Assembly: GCA_963833655.1 (NCBI GenBank)
Contig: CAWHYL010000006.1
Location: forward strand, 124,001-188,000
Reading direction: 5' to 3'
Length of the DNA: 64,000 nucleotides
Origin: 3-1-20CM-4-69-9 sp963833655
GTDB taxonomy: Bacteria > Actinomycetota > Thermoleophilia > Gaiellales > Gaiellaceae
Shown here: positions 49,789 to 58,142 of the stretch, piece by piece
Layout: every line of letters begins with the position of its first letter
How positions within the stretch are numbered: position 1 is the first letter of the stretch
The notes under the pieces: model-generated
The model's database searches: none
Told to the model about the DNA's origin: nothing
What the model saw: the letters and a program-made list of their open reading frames with translations, nothing else
Made by a program: the position numbers and the translations under genes

Positions 49789-51162
49789 CTAGAAGCGAAC
49801 GTCTTGCAGAGCGTCGGCGGCGCGGCGATAGAGCTTCGCGGCCGTCCGGTCGTCTCCTCGCTTCGCCGCGAGGTCCCCCTGGGCGAGCCAGGCGTCGGCC
49901 CGGTGACTGACGGACGACATCTGGTCGTACGCAGCCTCACCGGCCTTGAATGCCTGCTCCGCCTCGTCGAGGCGATCCTGGGCGAGCAGCGCGCGTCCGA
50001 GCACGAGCTGCGCGTTGCCGATCTCATGCATCTCGTCGACGCGGTCGCCCAGCAGCTGCAGGGCGTAGCGCGCCTGCTCTTCCGCGCGCGAGACGTCGCC
50101 GGTGCGGAGATGAACCTGGGCGATGCCGTTGACGGCGTGCGCCGCCTCGTCGTCGTTGCCGACTTCGAGGGCGATGCGTACCGCGTCCTTCAGGAGCGCC
50201 AGCGCTTCGTCCTCGTGGCCGAGCAGGAAGTTGATCCCGCCCAGGTTGTTGAGCAGGCGGCCGAGGTTGTTCCGGTCGGCGATGTCCTCGTACGCGGCCT
50301 TCGCCCGCTCGGCGTAGGACCGCGCCAGCACCCAGTGCCCTTCGCGGTCGGCGATGATCGAGGCCTGGAAGTAGACGTCGGCCGCCGTGCGCTTGTCGTT
50401 CAGGCTCTCGGCAAGCTCGAGCGCGCGCTCGACGTCCTCCCGCGCGGCCTCGAAGTCGCGCCGCCGCCGATAGCACCGCGAGCGCCAGGCGAGGACGTTC
50501 GAGCGCAGGTAGTCGGACGGGATCTCCGATCGTTCCGCAAGCTTCAGCGCCTCGTCGAAGAGCCCGATCGCCGTCTGGACGCTGTTCAGCTTGTAGCGCG
50601 CGACGCCGAGGCGGAAGAGGACGTCGGCGCGCTCGACATCCGAGAACCCGTTGCTTTCCGTGAGCGCTCGCGCGCGCTCGAGCAGCGTGATCGCTTCGCG
50701 AATCTCGACGCGGCGCATTCGTACCGTTGCCTGCCCTGACAGCGCGCGGACTTCGAGCTCCGGCAGGCCGGTCGCGAGGACGGCCGACGCGATGCGCTCG
50801 AACTCCTCGAGCGCCTCGTCATTGCGACGCGCCTCGACCAGCGCGCTTGCGCGGGCGAGCGCCGACTCGACCCGACCACGCTCGTCCGTGGAAACTCCGT
50901 TCGCCAGGAAGCCCGCGTCCACACCCAGCTGCGCCGCGAGCCACTGGATCGTCTCGGGCGTAGGACGTGTCTTGCCGCGCTCGATCTGGCTGACGTACTC
51001 CTTCGAGAAGCGGTCGCCCGCCAGCTCTGTCTGCGTCATCCCCGCTGCCACGCGCAGCTGGCGGAGCCGCTCGCCGAGGCGGAGCCCCGCCTGCGCGGCC
51101 GACAGCCGCTCCTTCTGCCGGGTGGCGATCGAGTCAGACATGTACGGCGTAGTAGACGACAT
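49789..51162 (-). CDS. XRE-family HTH regulator with C-terminal TPR repeats (RRNPP-like)
   Basis: A 457-residue protein. HTH at about residues 28-88 (LGERLRQLRVAAGMTQTELA, YVSQIERGKTRPTPETIQWL) followed by some nine TPR-like helix pairs (for example LLNNLGGINFLLGHEDEALA, AVNGIAQVHLRTGDVSRAEE). This is the architecture of PlcR, Rgg, Rap and AimR, which bind small peptides. ATG at 51162 or, more consistent with a TTGCGG-17-TCTACT promoter, ATG at 51141. It is divergent from a noncoding RNA. Confidence 0.88.
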   Translation of the reverse strand: MSSTTPYMSDSIATRQKERLSAAQAGLRLGERLRQLRVAAGMTQTELAGDRFSKEYVSQIERGKTRPTPETIQWLAAQLGVDAGFLANGVSTDERGRVESALARASALVEARRNDEALEEFERIASAVLATGLPELEVRALSGQATVRMRRVEIREAITLLERARALTESNGFSDVERADVLFRLGVARYKLNSVQTAIGLFDEALKLAERSEIPSDYLRSNVLAWRSRCYRRRRDFEAAREDVERALELAESLNDKRTAADVYFQASIIADREGHWVLARSYAERAKAAYEDIADRNNLGRLLNNLGGINFLLGHEDEALALLKDAVRIALEVGNDDEAAHAVNGIAQVHLRTGDVSRAEEQARYALQLLGDRVDEMHEIGNAQLVLGRALLAQDRLDEAEQAFKAGEAAYDQMSSVSHRADAWLAQGDLAAKRGDDRTAAKLYRRAADALQDVRF

Positions 51163-51184
51163 ACTTCACCAATCCGCAAGGCTT

Positions 51185-51233
51185 CTTTTCGGACATCACC
51201 CGAAAAGGTCATGTTTGCCCGGAAAACGGGTGA
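51185..51233. promoter_or_regulatory. Interlaced inverted repeats between the XRE/TPR gene and the ncRNA promoter
   Basis: CTTTTCGG (51185-51192) and CCGAAAAG (51200-51207) form a perfect 8-base inverted repeat with a 7-base spacer. Overlapping it, TCACCCG (51196-51202) pairs with CGGGTGA (51227-51233). Located upstream of both divergent units, they are candidate operators for the XRE/TPR regulator. Confidence 0.55.
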
Positions 51234-51267
51234 AGCAAGGGTACTGTAAATCACTTGACCGAGCTAC

Positions 51268-51296
51268 TTGACAGGATCGGACGTGGCTCTTACAGT
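51268..51296 (+). promoter_or_regulatory. Sigma-A-type promoter for the noncoding RNA
   Basis: TTGACA (51268-51273), a perfect -35, is followed after exactly 17 bases by TACAGT (51291-51296), matching the -10 at four of six positions. Transcription would begin near 51303. This is the best housekeeping promoter I see in the window. Confidence 0.65.
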
Positions 51297-51302
51297 GAGC
51301 CC

Positions 51303-51471
51303 ATCTTGCGACCGAGCCAGACGCCAGGGTCGGCTGCAGGAGGCGCTTCACCGGGTTAGATCGTTCGGGGCGTGGCTGGGCCGCAGAGCCAAGTTCCGGA
51401 GACTAGCCACCAAGGTGGGGTCGCCTAGAGGAATCGACCCCCGGAGCCGCAGCCGGGGGTCTTCCTTTTTT
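51303..51471 (+). ncRNA. Candidate structured noncoding RNA of about 170 nt
   Basis: The interval lies between a strong promoter and a textbook intrinsic terminator, with no convincing coding frame. Local stems include TGGCT/AGCCA around 51375-51395 and CCAC/GTGG around 51409-51420 flanked by CTAG repeats. Hallmarks of tmRNA, RNase P RNA or SRP RNA (such as GGAAGGAAGC) were not found. A 6S-like RNA, another regulator, or a leader element are possible; the exact 5' end is inferred. Confidence 0.5.
51436..51471 (+). terminator. Intrinsic terminator
   Basis: GACCCCCGG (51436-51444), loop AGCCGCAG, CCGGGGGTC (51453-51461) followed by TTCC and six T residues. A perfect 9-pair GC stem with a T tract marks the end of the upstream RNA. 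Confidence 0.88.
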
Positions 51472-51474
51472 GGA

Positions 51475-51603
51475 CCGCGAAAACGCTTCCCGTTTTCGCG
51501 GGGACGGGGAACTGCGCTTCGCGGAGAAGCGCGCGGATCAGTTCGCCGGGGGCTAAAGCCGGCTTCGCCTGGCTTAGCCTCCGGTCTCAGGCGCTAAGCG
51601 CCT
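51475..51603. repeat. Cluster of four consecutive hairpins after the ncRNA terminator
   Basis: Stems: CCGCGAAAACG/CGTTTTCGCGG (51475-51501), GCGCTTC/GAAGCGC (51514-51532), a bulged CCGGGGGCTAAAGCC/GGCTTAGCCTCCGG stem (51546-51583) and AGGCGC/GCGCCT (51589-51603), the last containing the MFS stop codon. They may act as a terminator region for the converging MFS gene or be part of a longer structured RNA. Confidence 0.6.
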
Positions 51604-53036
51604 ATTGCCGGCTCCGTCGCGGCTCGCGGCTCCGCCTGACGGATCGTCTTCACCGTCAGGATCGCGACGAAGACGCCGGCGAAGGTGATGGCGGCGCCGA
51701 CGTGGAGGGCTCGGTGGTAGCCCTCGACGAACTGGCCGGTGAACGCGGGATTGAACGGGGAGACGCTGACCGCGGTGGCGACGAGGGCGCCCATGAGGGC
51801 GATCCCGAGGGAGCCGCCGACCTGGCGCATGCTGTTGATGACCGCAGAGCCGACACCGGCCTTGTCGACCGGGACGGAGCTCATCGCGGCCGCCGTCGTC
51901 GGCGCCATCGTGATCGCCATGCCGGCGCCGCCGACGAGGAGGCCGGGAAGGATGTCCCACCACGAAGACTGGGCATCGAGCGTCGCGAACAGCAGCAGCG
52001 AGCCCGTGAGCAGCGTCATCCCCCCGGCCATCAGCCAGCGCGGGCCGATCTTGTCGGCGAGCCGGCCCGCGAGCGGAGCGACGAAGATGATCAGCACGGT
52101 CATCGGCAGGAAGCTTGCGCCGGTCTTGATCGCGCCGTAGTGAAGGATGTTCTGGAGGAACAGCGAGTTGTAGAAGAAGATCCCGAACATCGCGAGCCCG
52201 ACGAGGAACATGACGGTGTTCGCGCCGCTGAAGGTCGGGTTCTTGAACAGCGTCATGTCCAGCATCGGCAGCCGCTGGTGCAACTCGAGCAGCACGAACG
52301 CCGTGAGGGACACGGCAGCGATCGCGAACAGGGTCAGCACCCGCGTCGACCCCCACGAGTGATCGTTCGTCTCGATCAAGCCGTACGTCAGCGCGAAGAG
52401 CCCGATTGCGGACGTCAGCAATCCCGGGACGTCGAGGCGCTGCTCGCGTGAGGTGTCCTTCGATTCGTCGATCAGGAACCACGCACCGAGCACGCCGGCG
52501 ATGCCGACGGGGATGTTGATGAAGAAGATCCAGCTCCAGTTGATGTCCTGCGTCAGCACGCCCCCGATGATCGGGCCGAACGCGAGCGCGAGCGCGGCCG
52601 TCCCGGCCCAGATGCCGATCGCCGTCCCGCGCTGACGCGGCGGGAATGTGGCGGTGATGATCGACAGCGTCGCCGGGTTCATCAGCGCAGCGCCCACGCC
52701 CTGCACGGTGCGCGCCGCGATCAGCGAGGCCGCGCCGCCGGCGAGGCCGCACCAGAGCGACGAGCCGGTGAAGATGATCAGCCCGGTGATGAAGATCGCG
52801 CGCCGGCCGAGCAGGTCGGCCAGCTTCCCGCCCGTGAGGAGCAGCACGCCGAAGGTCAGCGCGTAGGCGTTCACGACCCACTCCAGCTCGGAGATGCTGA
52901 TGCCGAGGTCCTTGCGGATCGACGGCAGCGCGACGTTCACCACCGTGTTGTCGAGCATGATCATGAACAGCCCGACGGCGACGGCCGCGAGCGTCCACCA
53001 CTTCCGGTTCTCGGCGGTGAAGAGGCGTGCTCTCAC
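51594..53036 (-). CDS. MFS exporter, DHA2 (EmrB/QacA) type
   Basis: A 480-residue 14-helix transporter: LFMIMLDNTVVNVALPSIRK (helix 1 motif), GGKLADLLGRRAIFITGLII (motif A) and WSWIFFINIPVGIAGVLGAW are diagnostic of EmrB/QacA drug exporters. GTG at 53036 chosen from the family N terminus. It is divergent from the acyl-CoA synthetase gene; the last hairpin of the ncRNA region overlaps its stop. The substrate is unknown. Confidence 0.9.
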   Translation of the reverse strand: MRARLFTAENRKWWTLAAVAVGLFMIMLDNTVVNVALPSIRKDLGISISELEWVVNAYALTFGVLLLTGGKLADLLGRRAIFITGLIIFTGSSLWCGLAGGAASLIAARTVQGVGAALMNPATLSIITATFPPRQRGTAIGIWAGTAALALAFGPIIGGVLTQDINWSWIFFINIPVGIAGVLGAWFLIDESKDTSREQRLDVPGLLTSAIGLFALTYGLIETNDHSWGSTRVLTLFAIAAVSLTAFVLLELHQRLPMLDMTLFKNPTFSGANTVMFLVGLAMFGIFFYNSLFLQNILHYGAIKTGASFLPMTVLIIFVAPLAGRLADKIGPRWLMAGGMTLLTGSLLLFATLDAQSSWWDILPGLLVGGAGMAITMAPTTAAAMSSVPVDKAGVGSAVINSMRQVGGSLGIALMGALVATAVSVSPFNPAFTGQFVEGYHRALHVGAAITFAGVFVAILTVKTIRQAEPRAATEPAIGA

Positions 53037-53069
53037 CCCCCGCAGGTTAGAGAACCGTACGCTTCCCAC

Positions 53070-54998
53070 GTGGCGGACTTCGTCTGGACGCCGAGCCCCG
53101 AGCAGGTCGAGACCGCGAACGTGACCCGGCTGGCCCGCCGGCTGGGCGCGAAGGGCTACGCCGAGCTGCATCGGATCTCGGTCGATGAGCCCGAGCGGTT
53201 CTGGCCGGCGCTCGTCGACGACCTGGAGCTCGAGTTCTCGGAACCGTGGACGGAGGTGCTCGACGTCTCGCGCGGCCCCGAGTGGACGACCTGGTTCGTC
53301 GGCGGCAAGCTGAACCTCGCGTGGAGCTGTGTGCACCGCTGGGCCGCGGGCGAGCTCGCGGAGGAAGAGGCCGCCGTCTGGCAGCCGGAGGATGGGGGCC
53401 GCGTCAGCCTGACGTGGCGCGAGCTGTCCGACGAGGTCTACCGGCTGGCGGAGGGCCTGGCGTCGATCGGGATCGGTCCGGGCGACGCCGTCGGCATCTT
53501 CCTGCCGATGTCGCCGCAGGTGGCGATCGCCTCACACGCCTGCGCACATCTCGGCGCCGTGCAGGTGCCGATCTTCTCCGGGTTCGCGGCGCCGGCAATC
53601 GCGGCTCGCCTCGCCGACGCGAAGGCGAAAGCCCTCATCACCGCCGACGGCTCGCTGCGGCGGGGCCAGGTCGTGGCCATGAAGGAGATCGCCGACGACG
53701 CCGTCCAGGGCGCGCCGACCGTCGCGCACACCGTCGTCTGGCGGCGGCTCGGGCTCGAGGACGTGCCGATGACGTTCGGGCGCGACCGCTGGTGGGACGA
53801 GCTCGTTGCGGACACGTCCGGGGATCTGTCCCCCGTCCAAGTCCCTTCCGAGCACCCCTATCTGCTCGCGTACACGTCCGGAACAACCGGGAAGCCGAAG
53901 GGGGCGCTGCACGTGCACGGCGGGTTCCTCGCGTCGATCGCGCGCGAGGTCGCGTACCAGGCCGACGTCAAGCCGGGCGACCGCATCCACTTCGCGACGG
54001 ACATGGGCTGGATCATGGGCCCGTGGACTGTCGTCGGCGGCGGCGCCTGCGGCGCGACCGTCGTCTACGCCGAGGGCGCGCCGGACTTCCCGCCCGATCG
54101 CGTCTGGCGGCTCGTCGAAGCCGAGCGCGTGACGATGCTCGGCGTCTCGCCGACGCTCGTGCGCGCCCTGATCCCGAACGGCGAGCCCGAGGCCGAGCTG
54201 TCGTCGCTGAAGGCGATTTGCACGACCGGCGAGCCGTGGAACCGCGACCCCTACCTCTGGCTGTTCGAGCACGTCGGCGGCGGCAACACGCCGATCGTGA
54301 ACTGCTCAGGCGGTACCGAGGTGGGCGCCTGCTTCCTCGCGACCTGCATCACCGAGCCGATCAAGCCGGTCGCGCTGGGCTTCCCCGCGCTCGGGCAGGA
54401 CATGGACGTCTTCGACGCCGACGGGAAGCCGGTCCGCGGCGAGGTCGGCGAGCTCGTCTGCAAGCGTCCGTGGCCCGGGATGACCCGAGGTATCTGGGGC
54501 GACGACGAGCGCTACCTGGACGCGTACTGGCGCCGGTTCCCCGGCGTCTGGACGCACGGCGACTGGGCGTCGATCGACGGCGACGGCTACTGGTTCCTGC
54601 ACGGCCGCTCCGATGACACGCTCAACATCGCCGGCAAGCGGATCGGGCCGGCCGAGCTCGAGTCGGCCGCCGTCGGGCATCACGCCGTGGCCGAGGCCGC
54701 CGCGATCGGCGTGCCGCACGACGTCAAGGGCGAGGTGGCGTGGATCTTCTGCGTGCTGCGCCCGGGCACAGACGCAACTCCCGCGTGCGCGCTCGAGATC
54801 TCGAACGCCGTCACCGACGAGCTGGGCAAGGCGTTCAAGCCCGAGCGCGTCGTCTTCGTCCCGGCGCTGCCGAAAACGCGCAGCGCGAAGATCGTGCGCC
54901 GCGCGGTGCGGGCGCGTGTGCTCGGGAAGGATCCGGGCGATCTCTCGTCACTCGAGAACCCCGACGCTCTCGACGAGATCCAACGTGCAGTCGGCTGA
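53070..54998 (+). CDS. Acyl-CoA synthetase, acetyl-CoA-synthetase-like
   Basis: The 642-residue AMP-forming ligase has LLAYTSGTTGKPKGALHVHG (ATP loop), NCSGGTEVGACFLATC, the TGDW-equivalent THGDWASIDGDGYWF, and GRSDDTLNIAGKRIGPAELE, with PALPKTRSAKIVRR carrying the catalytic lysine. It activates a short-chain carboxylate. The N-terminal domain and LNLAWSCVHRWAAG are typical of AcsA-related enzymes but it differs from the acs gene at the window end. GTG start. Confidence 0.9.
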   Translation: MADFVWTPSPEQVETANVTRLARRLGAKGYAELHRISVDEPERFWPALVDDLELEFSEPWTEVLDVSRGPEWTTWFVGGKLNLAWSCVHRWAAGELAEEEAAVWQPEDGGRVSLTWRELSDEVYRLAEGLASIGIGPGDAVGIFLPMSPQVAIASHACAHLGAVQVPIFSGFAAPAIAARLADAKAKALITADGSLRRGQVVAMKEIADDAVQGAPTVAHTVVWRRLGLEDVPMTFGRDRWWDELVADTSGDLSPVQVPSEHPYLLAYTSGTTGKPKGALHVHGGFLASIAREVAYQADVKPGDRIHFATDMGWIMGPWTVVGGGACGATVVYAEGAPDFPPDRVWRLVEAERVTMLGVSPTLVRALIPNGEPEAELSSLKAICTTGEPWNRDPYLWLFEHVGGGNTPIVNCSGGTEVGACFLATCITEPIKPVALGFPALGQDMDVFDADGKPVRGEVGELVCKRPWPGMTRGIWGDDERYLDAYWRRFPGVWTHGDWASIDGDGYWFLHGRSDDTLNIAGKRIGPAELESAAVGHHAVAEAAAIGVPHDVKGEVAWIFCVLRPGTDATPACALEISNAVTDELGKAFKPERVVFVPALPKTRSAKIVRRAVRARVLGKDPGDLSSLENPDALDEIQRAVG

Positions 54999-55740
54999 GC
55001 TCGCCGGCCAGAGCGCGCTCGTCACGGGCGGGGGACGCGGCATCGGAGCGAACATCGCGCGCGAGCTCGCGGCCGCAGGCATGCGCGTCGTCGTCAGCGC
55101 CCGTTCACGCGATCAGGTGCAGGAAGTGGCCAAGGAGATCGGCGGCGTCGCCGTCGGGGGCGACGTGTCGAACGCCGACGACGTGCGACGAGTTGTCGCT
55201 GCTGCCTGGCCGGTCGACCTGCTCGTCGCGAACGCCGGCATTGGCAATCGCGACGTGTCGTGGGAGAGCGACCCGGCGGAGTGGTGGCGCGTGTTCGAGG
55301 TGAACGTGCTCGGCGTGCACCTGTGCTGTAGCGCAGTCGTTCCGCGCATGCTTGAAGGCGCGTCCGGCCGCATCGTGATCGTCGGAAGCGGCGCGGCCTA
55401 CCTTCCCGGCGCGACGGAGACGGGCTACACGGCGTCGAAGGCCGCCGTCTGCCGGTACGGCGAGACGCTGAGCAACGCGCTCGCAGGACGGATCCCGGTG
55501 TTCGTGATCAGCCCGGGGCTCGTGCGCACGGAGATGACGGAGGGCCATCTTCCCGACGACGCGCCGTGGACGCCGCCGGAGGCGGCGCCGCGTCTCGTGC
55601 GCGCGCTCGCGTCCGGGCGCTTCGATCGCCTCAGCGGCCGCTACCTCCACGCGGAGCACGATCCGCCGGACGCCCTCGCTCGGCGTGTCGACGCGATCCT
55701 CGAGCGCGATCTCAACGCGATTCGCCTGCGCCGAGAGTAA
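54985..55740 (+). CDS. Short-chain dehydrogenase/reductase
   Basis: A 251-residue SDR with VTGGGRGIGANIARELAAAG, NAGIGN, VGSGAAYLPG and YTASKAAV (YxxxK). The GTG at 54985 overlaps the synthetase gene by 14 bases, so the two are co-translated and may act in one acyl or aldehyde pathway. The substrate is unknown. Confidence 0.9.
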   Translation: MQSAELAGQSALVTGGGRGIGANIARELAAAGMRVVVSARSRDQVQEVAKEIGGVAVGGDVSNADDVRRVVAAAWPVDLLVANAGIGNRDVSWESDPAEWWRVFEVNVLGVHLCCSAVVPRMLEGASGRIVIVGSGAAYLPGATETGYTASKAAVCRYGETLSNALAGRIPVFVISPGLVRTEMTEGHLPDDAPWTPPEAAPRLVRALASGRFDRLSGRYLHAEHDPPDALARRVDAILERDLNAIRLRRE

Positions 55741-55746
55741 TACCTC

Positions 55747-55764
55747 TTACAAACGAGAATGTAA
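55747..55764. promoter_or_regulatory. AT-rich inverted repeat TTACA-N8-TGTAA upstream of the CAP gene
   Basis: TTACA (55747-55751) and TGTAA (55760-55764) flank 8 bases in an unusually AT-rich island between the SDR stop and the CAP gene ATG (55825). A candidate promoter/operator region; no clear -35/-10 pair could be assigned. Confidence 0.35.
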
Positions 55765-55824
55765 AAATCGCGGCAGGACTCTGCGCGATCCGCCGAGAAG
55801 TGGCATTAGTTCCACGACCGCGCT

Positions 55825-56361
55825 ATGGGAATCGCCCAGTTCCTTACCGCGATGGTCCTCGGCTTGGCCGCGCCGAACGCGCAAATGTCGGATGCGTCGG
55901 CATTGCAAGCCGTTGCTTCGGCCTGCGGCGGCGCAACCTCGACGGCCGGAGACACGCACGCGCAGCTCGAGGCGATGTACTGCGGCGTCAACGTCGTGCG
56001 CCGCACGTACGGGCTCGCGGCCGTCCGCGGCAACGGCCCGCTCAACCGATCGTCACAGCTGAAGGCCGACGCCGTTCGCCGCTGCGGCTTCACGCACACG
56101 CCGTGCGGCATGTCGTTCACGTACACGTTCCGCCGCGCCCACTACCTCCCGGCGCGGGCGTTCGGCGAGAACCTCGCCTGGGGCCAAGCCGGTCTCGGCG
56201 CGCCGCTCAGCACGCTCCAGATGTGGCTGAACTCGCCGCCGCACCGCGCGAACCTGCTCGCGCTGCCCTGGCGCGACCTCGGCATCGCCGTCGAGCGCGG
56301 CCGGATCTTCGGCCGCGACGGTGTGTCGCTGTGGGTGATGGAGTTCGGCCGGCGCCGCTGA
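55825..56361 (+). CDS. Secreted CAP (SCP/PR1)-domain protein
   Basis: The 178-residue protein has a signal-like N terminus (GIAQFLTAMVLGLAAPNAQM) and a bacterial CAP domain: HAQLEAMYCGVNVVRRTYGL, LNRSSQLKADAVRRCGFTHT, FGENLAWG and MWLNSPPHRANLLAL with the conserved histidines. Paired cysteines suggest disulfides, consistent with export. The biochemical role of bacterial CAP proteins is mostly unknown. Confidence 0.85.
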   Translation: MGIAQFLTAMVLGLAAPNAQMSDASALQAVASACGGATSTAGDTHAQLEAMYCGVNVVRRTYGLAAVRGNGPLNRSSQLKADAVRRCGFTHTPCGMSFTYTFRRAHYLPARAFGENLAWGQAGLGAPLSTLQMWLNSPPHRANLLALPWRDLGIAVERGRIFGRDGVSLWVMEFGRRR

Positions 56362-56412
56362 CCTCCCGCCGGTTTTCGCCTCAGAGTCGCAAACAGCGTT
56401 AGACTGAGGCGG

Positions 56413-58134
56413 ATGCGCCTCGCGCTCGCCCAGATCAACCCGGTCGTCGGCGACCTCGACGGCAACCGGAGCCTGATCCTCGAGCGCTTCGCGGAGGCCA
56501 AGGGGCAGGGCGCGGACCTCGTCCTCTTCCCGGAGCTCGCGGTCACGGGCTATCCGCCCGAAGACCTGCTGCTCCGGCCCGGCTTCGTCCGCGCGGCCGA
56601 GCGCACCGTCGAGGCGATCGCGCGCGAGGCCCGTGGAACGACCGTGCTCGTCGGCGGGCCGCACTTCGATCGCGACCTCTACAACGCCTGCTTCGTCCTC
56701 TCGGGCGGCGAGGTGAAGGCGGTGTACCGCAAGCGCTTTCTACCGAACTACGGTGTCTTCGACGAAGACCGGTACTTCGCATCCGGTCGCGACCTGATCC
56801 TGCTCGAGCACGAGCAGACGCTCGTCGGGCTGACGGTCTGCGAGGACATGTGGCAGCCGGGGCCACCGGCGACCGATCTCGCCCTCGCCGGGGCGGAGCT
56901 GCTCGTGAACATCTCCGCCTCACCCTTCCACGTGGGGCGCGATCGCGAGCGCGAGGAGATGTTCGTGACGCGCGCGCGCGACAACTCGTGCTTCGTCGCG
57001 TTCTGCAACACCGTCGGCGGACAGGACGAGCTGATCTTCGACGGCCATTCCGTCGTGATCGACGACGAGGGGTCGATCCTCGCGCGCGCGCCAGGCTTCG
57101 AGGAGGCGCTGCTCGTCGTCGACGTCGAGCCGAAGGAGGTCATCGGCCGACGCCTACGCGACGTTCGTCGCCGCGCGCTCGCGCGCGAGCGCGAAGACGT
57201 CCCGCCGGTGGAAGTCATCCACGTCGGCTCGCGGGCGCCGTCGACGAACGGCCAGAAGGTCGCGGGCTCAGTCGAGCCCTTCGTCGACGAGCTGGAGCAG
57301 ATGCGCCTCGCACTCGAGCTCGGGCTACGCGACTACGTCGACAAGAACCGCTTCCGCGAAGTCGTCGTCGGGGTCTCGGGCGGCATCGATTCCGCCGTCA
57401 CGGCGGCGCTTGCGGCGGAGGCGCTCGGGCCCGACCGTGTGCATTGCGTATCGATGCCGTCGCGGTACTCGTCCGAGGGAACGCGCGGGGACGCGCGGCG
57501 GCTCGCCGAGAGCATCGGCTGCTCGTTCCGCGAGTTGCCGATCGCCGATGTCGTCGGCGCGTTCGACGCAGCGCTCGCCGACGCCTTTCGCGGGCGCCAA
57601 CCTGATCTGACGGAGGAGAACATTCAGGCCCGCGTGCGCGGCGTGCTCCTGATGGCGCTGTCGAACAAGTTCGGCTGGATGCTGGTTGCGACCGGCAACA
57701 AGTCCGAGTTGTCCGTCGGCTACGCGACGCTGTACGGCGACATGGCAGGGGGCTTTGCGCTCCTGAAGGACGTCTACAAGACGGACGTCTTCCGCCTCGC
57801 GCGGCACCTGAACGAGCGCGCCGGGCGTGAGCTGATCCCCGGGTCGATCATCGACCGCCCGCCGAGCGCCGAGTTGCGCGCCGACCAGCTCGACGAGGAC
57901 TCGCTGCCGCCGTACCCCAAGCTCGACGAGGTGCTCGAGGAGTACGTGGAGCACGACCGCACGCTCGAGGAGCTGTCGGCCGACGGCTTCGAGAAGGACG
58001 TCGTCGAGCGCGCGGTCTCAATGGTCGACCGCGCCGAGTACAAGCGCCGCCAGGCGCCGCCGGGCGTGAAGCTCCGGCCCAAGGCGTTCGGCAGGGACCG
58101 GCGCACGCCGATCACGAACCGCTGGCGCGGATAG
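56413..58134 (+). CDS. nadE: Glutamine-dependent NAD+ synthetase
   Basis: A 573-residue two-domain enzyme. The N-terminal nitrilase-type glutaminase (LFPELAVTGYPPEDLLLRP, KRFLPNYGVFDEDRYF, TVCEDMWQPG) releases ammonia, which the C-terminal synthetase (GVSGGIDSAVTAALAAE with S322-S327 in the ATP loop, TGNKSELSVGYATLYGDMAG) uses to amidate deamido-NAD. Complete length. It follows a short inverted repeat, GCCTCAG and CTGAGGC, but no terminator T tract. Confidence 0.95.
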   Translation: MRLALAQINPVVGDLDGNRSLILERFAEAKGQGADLVLFPELAVTGYPPEDLLLRPGFVRAAERTVEAIAREARGTTVLVGGPHFDRDLYNACFVLSGGEVKAVYRKRFLPNYGVFDEDRYFASGRDLILLEHEQTLVGLTVCEDMWQPGPPATDLALAGAELLVNISASPFHVGRDREREEMFVTRARDNSCFVAFCNTVGGQDELIFDGHSVVIDDEGSILARAPGFEEALLVVDVEPKEVIGRRLRDVRRRALAREREDVPPVEVIHVGSRAPSTNGQKVAGSVEPFVDELEQMRLALELGLRDYVDKNRFREVVVGVSGGIDSAVTAALAAEALGPDRVHCVSMPSRYSSEGTRGDARRLAESIGCSFRELPIADVVGAFDAALADAFRGRQPDLTEENIQARVRGVLLMALSNKFGWMLVATGNKSELSVGYATLYGDMAGGFALLKDVYKTDVFRLARHLNERAGRELIPGSIIDRPPSAELRADQLDEDSLPPYPKLDEVLEEYVEHDRTLEELSADGFEKDVVERAVSMVDRAEYKRRQAPPGVKLRPKAFGRDRRTPITNRWRG

Positions 58135-58142
58135 CGACCCGC

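Noticed and set aside
51268..51597. 109-codon open frame through the ncRNA region
   Set aside because: It begins at the promoter -35, reads through a clear intrinsic terminator and four hairpins, and has Arg-rich shadow composition.
56381..56412. GCCTCAG ... CTGAGGC hairpin before nadE
   Set aside because: Long loop and no T tract; not a convincing terminator or operator.
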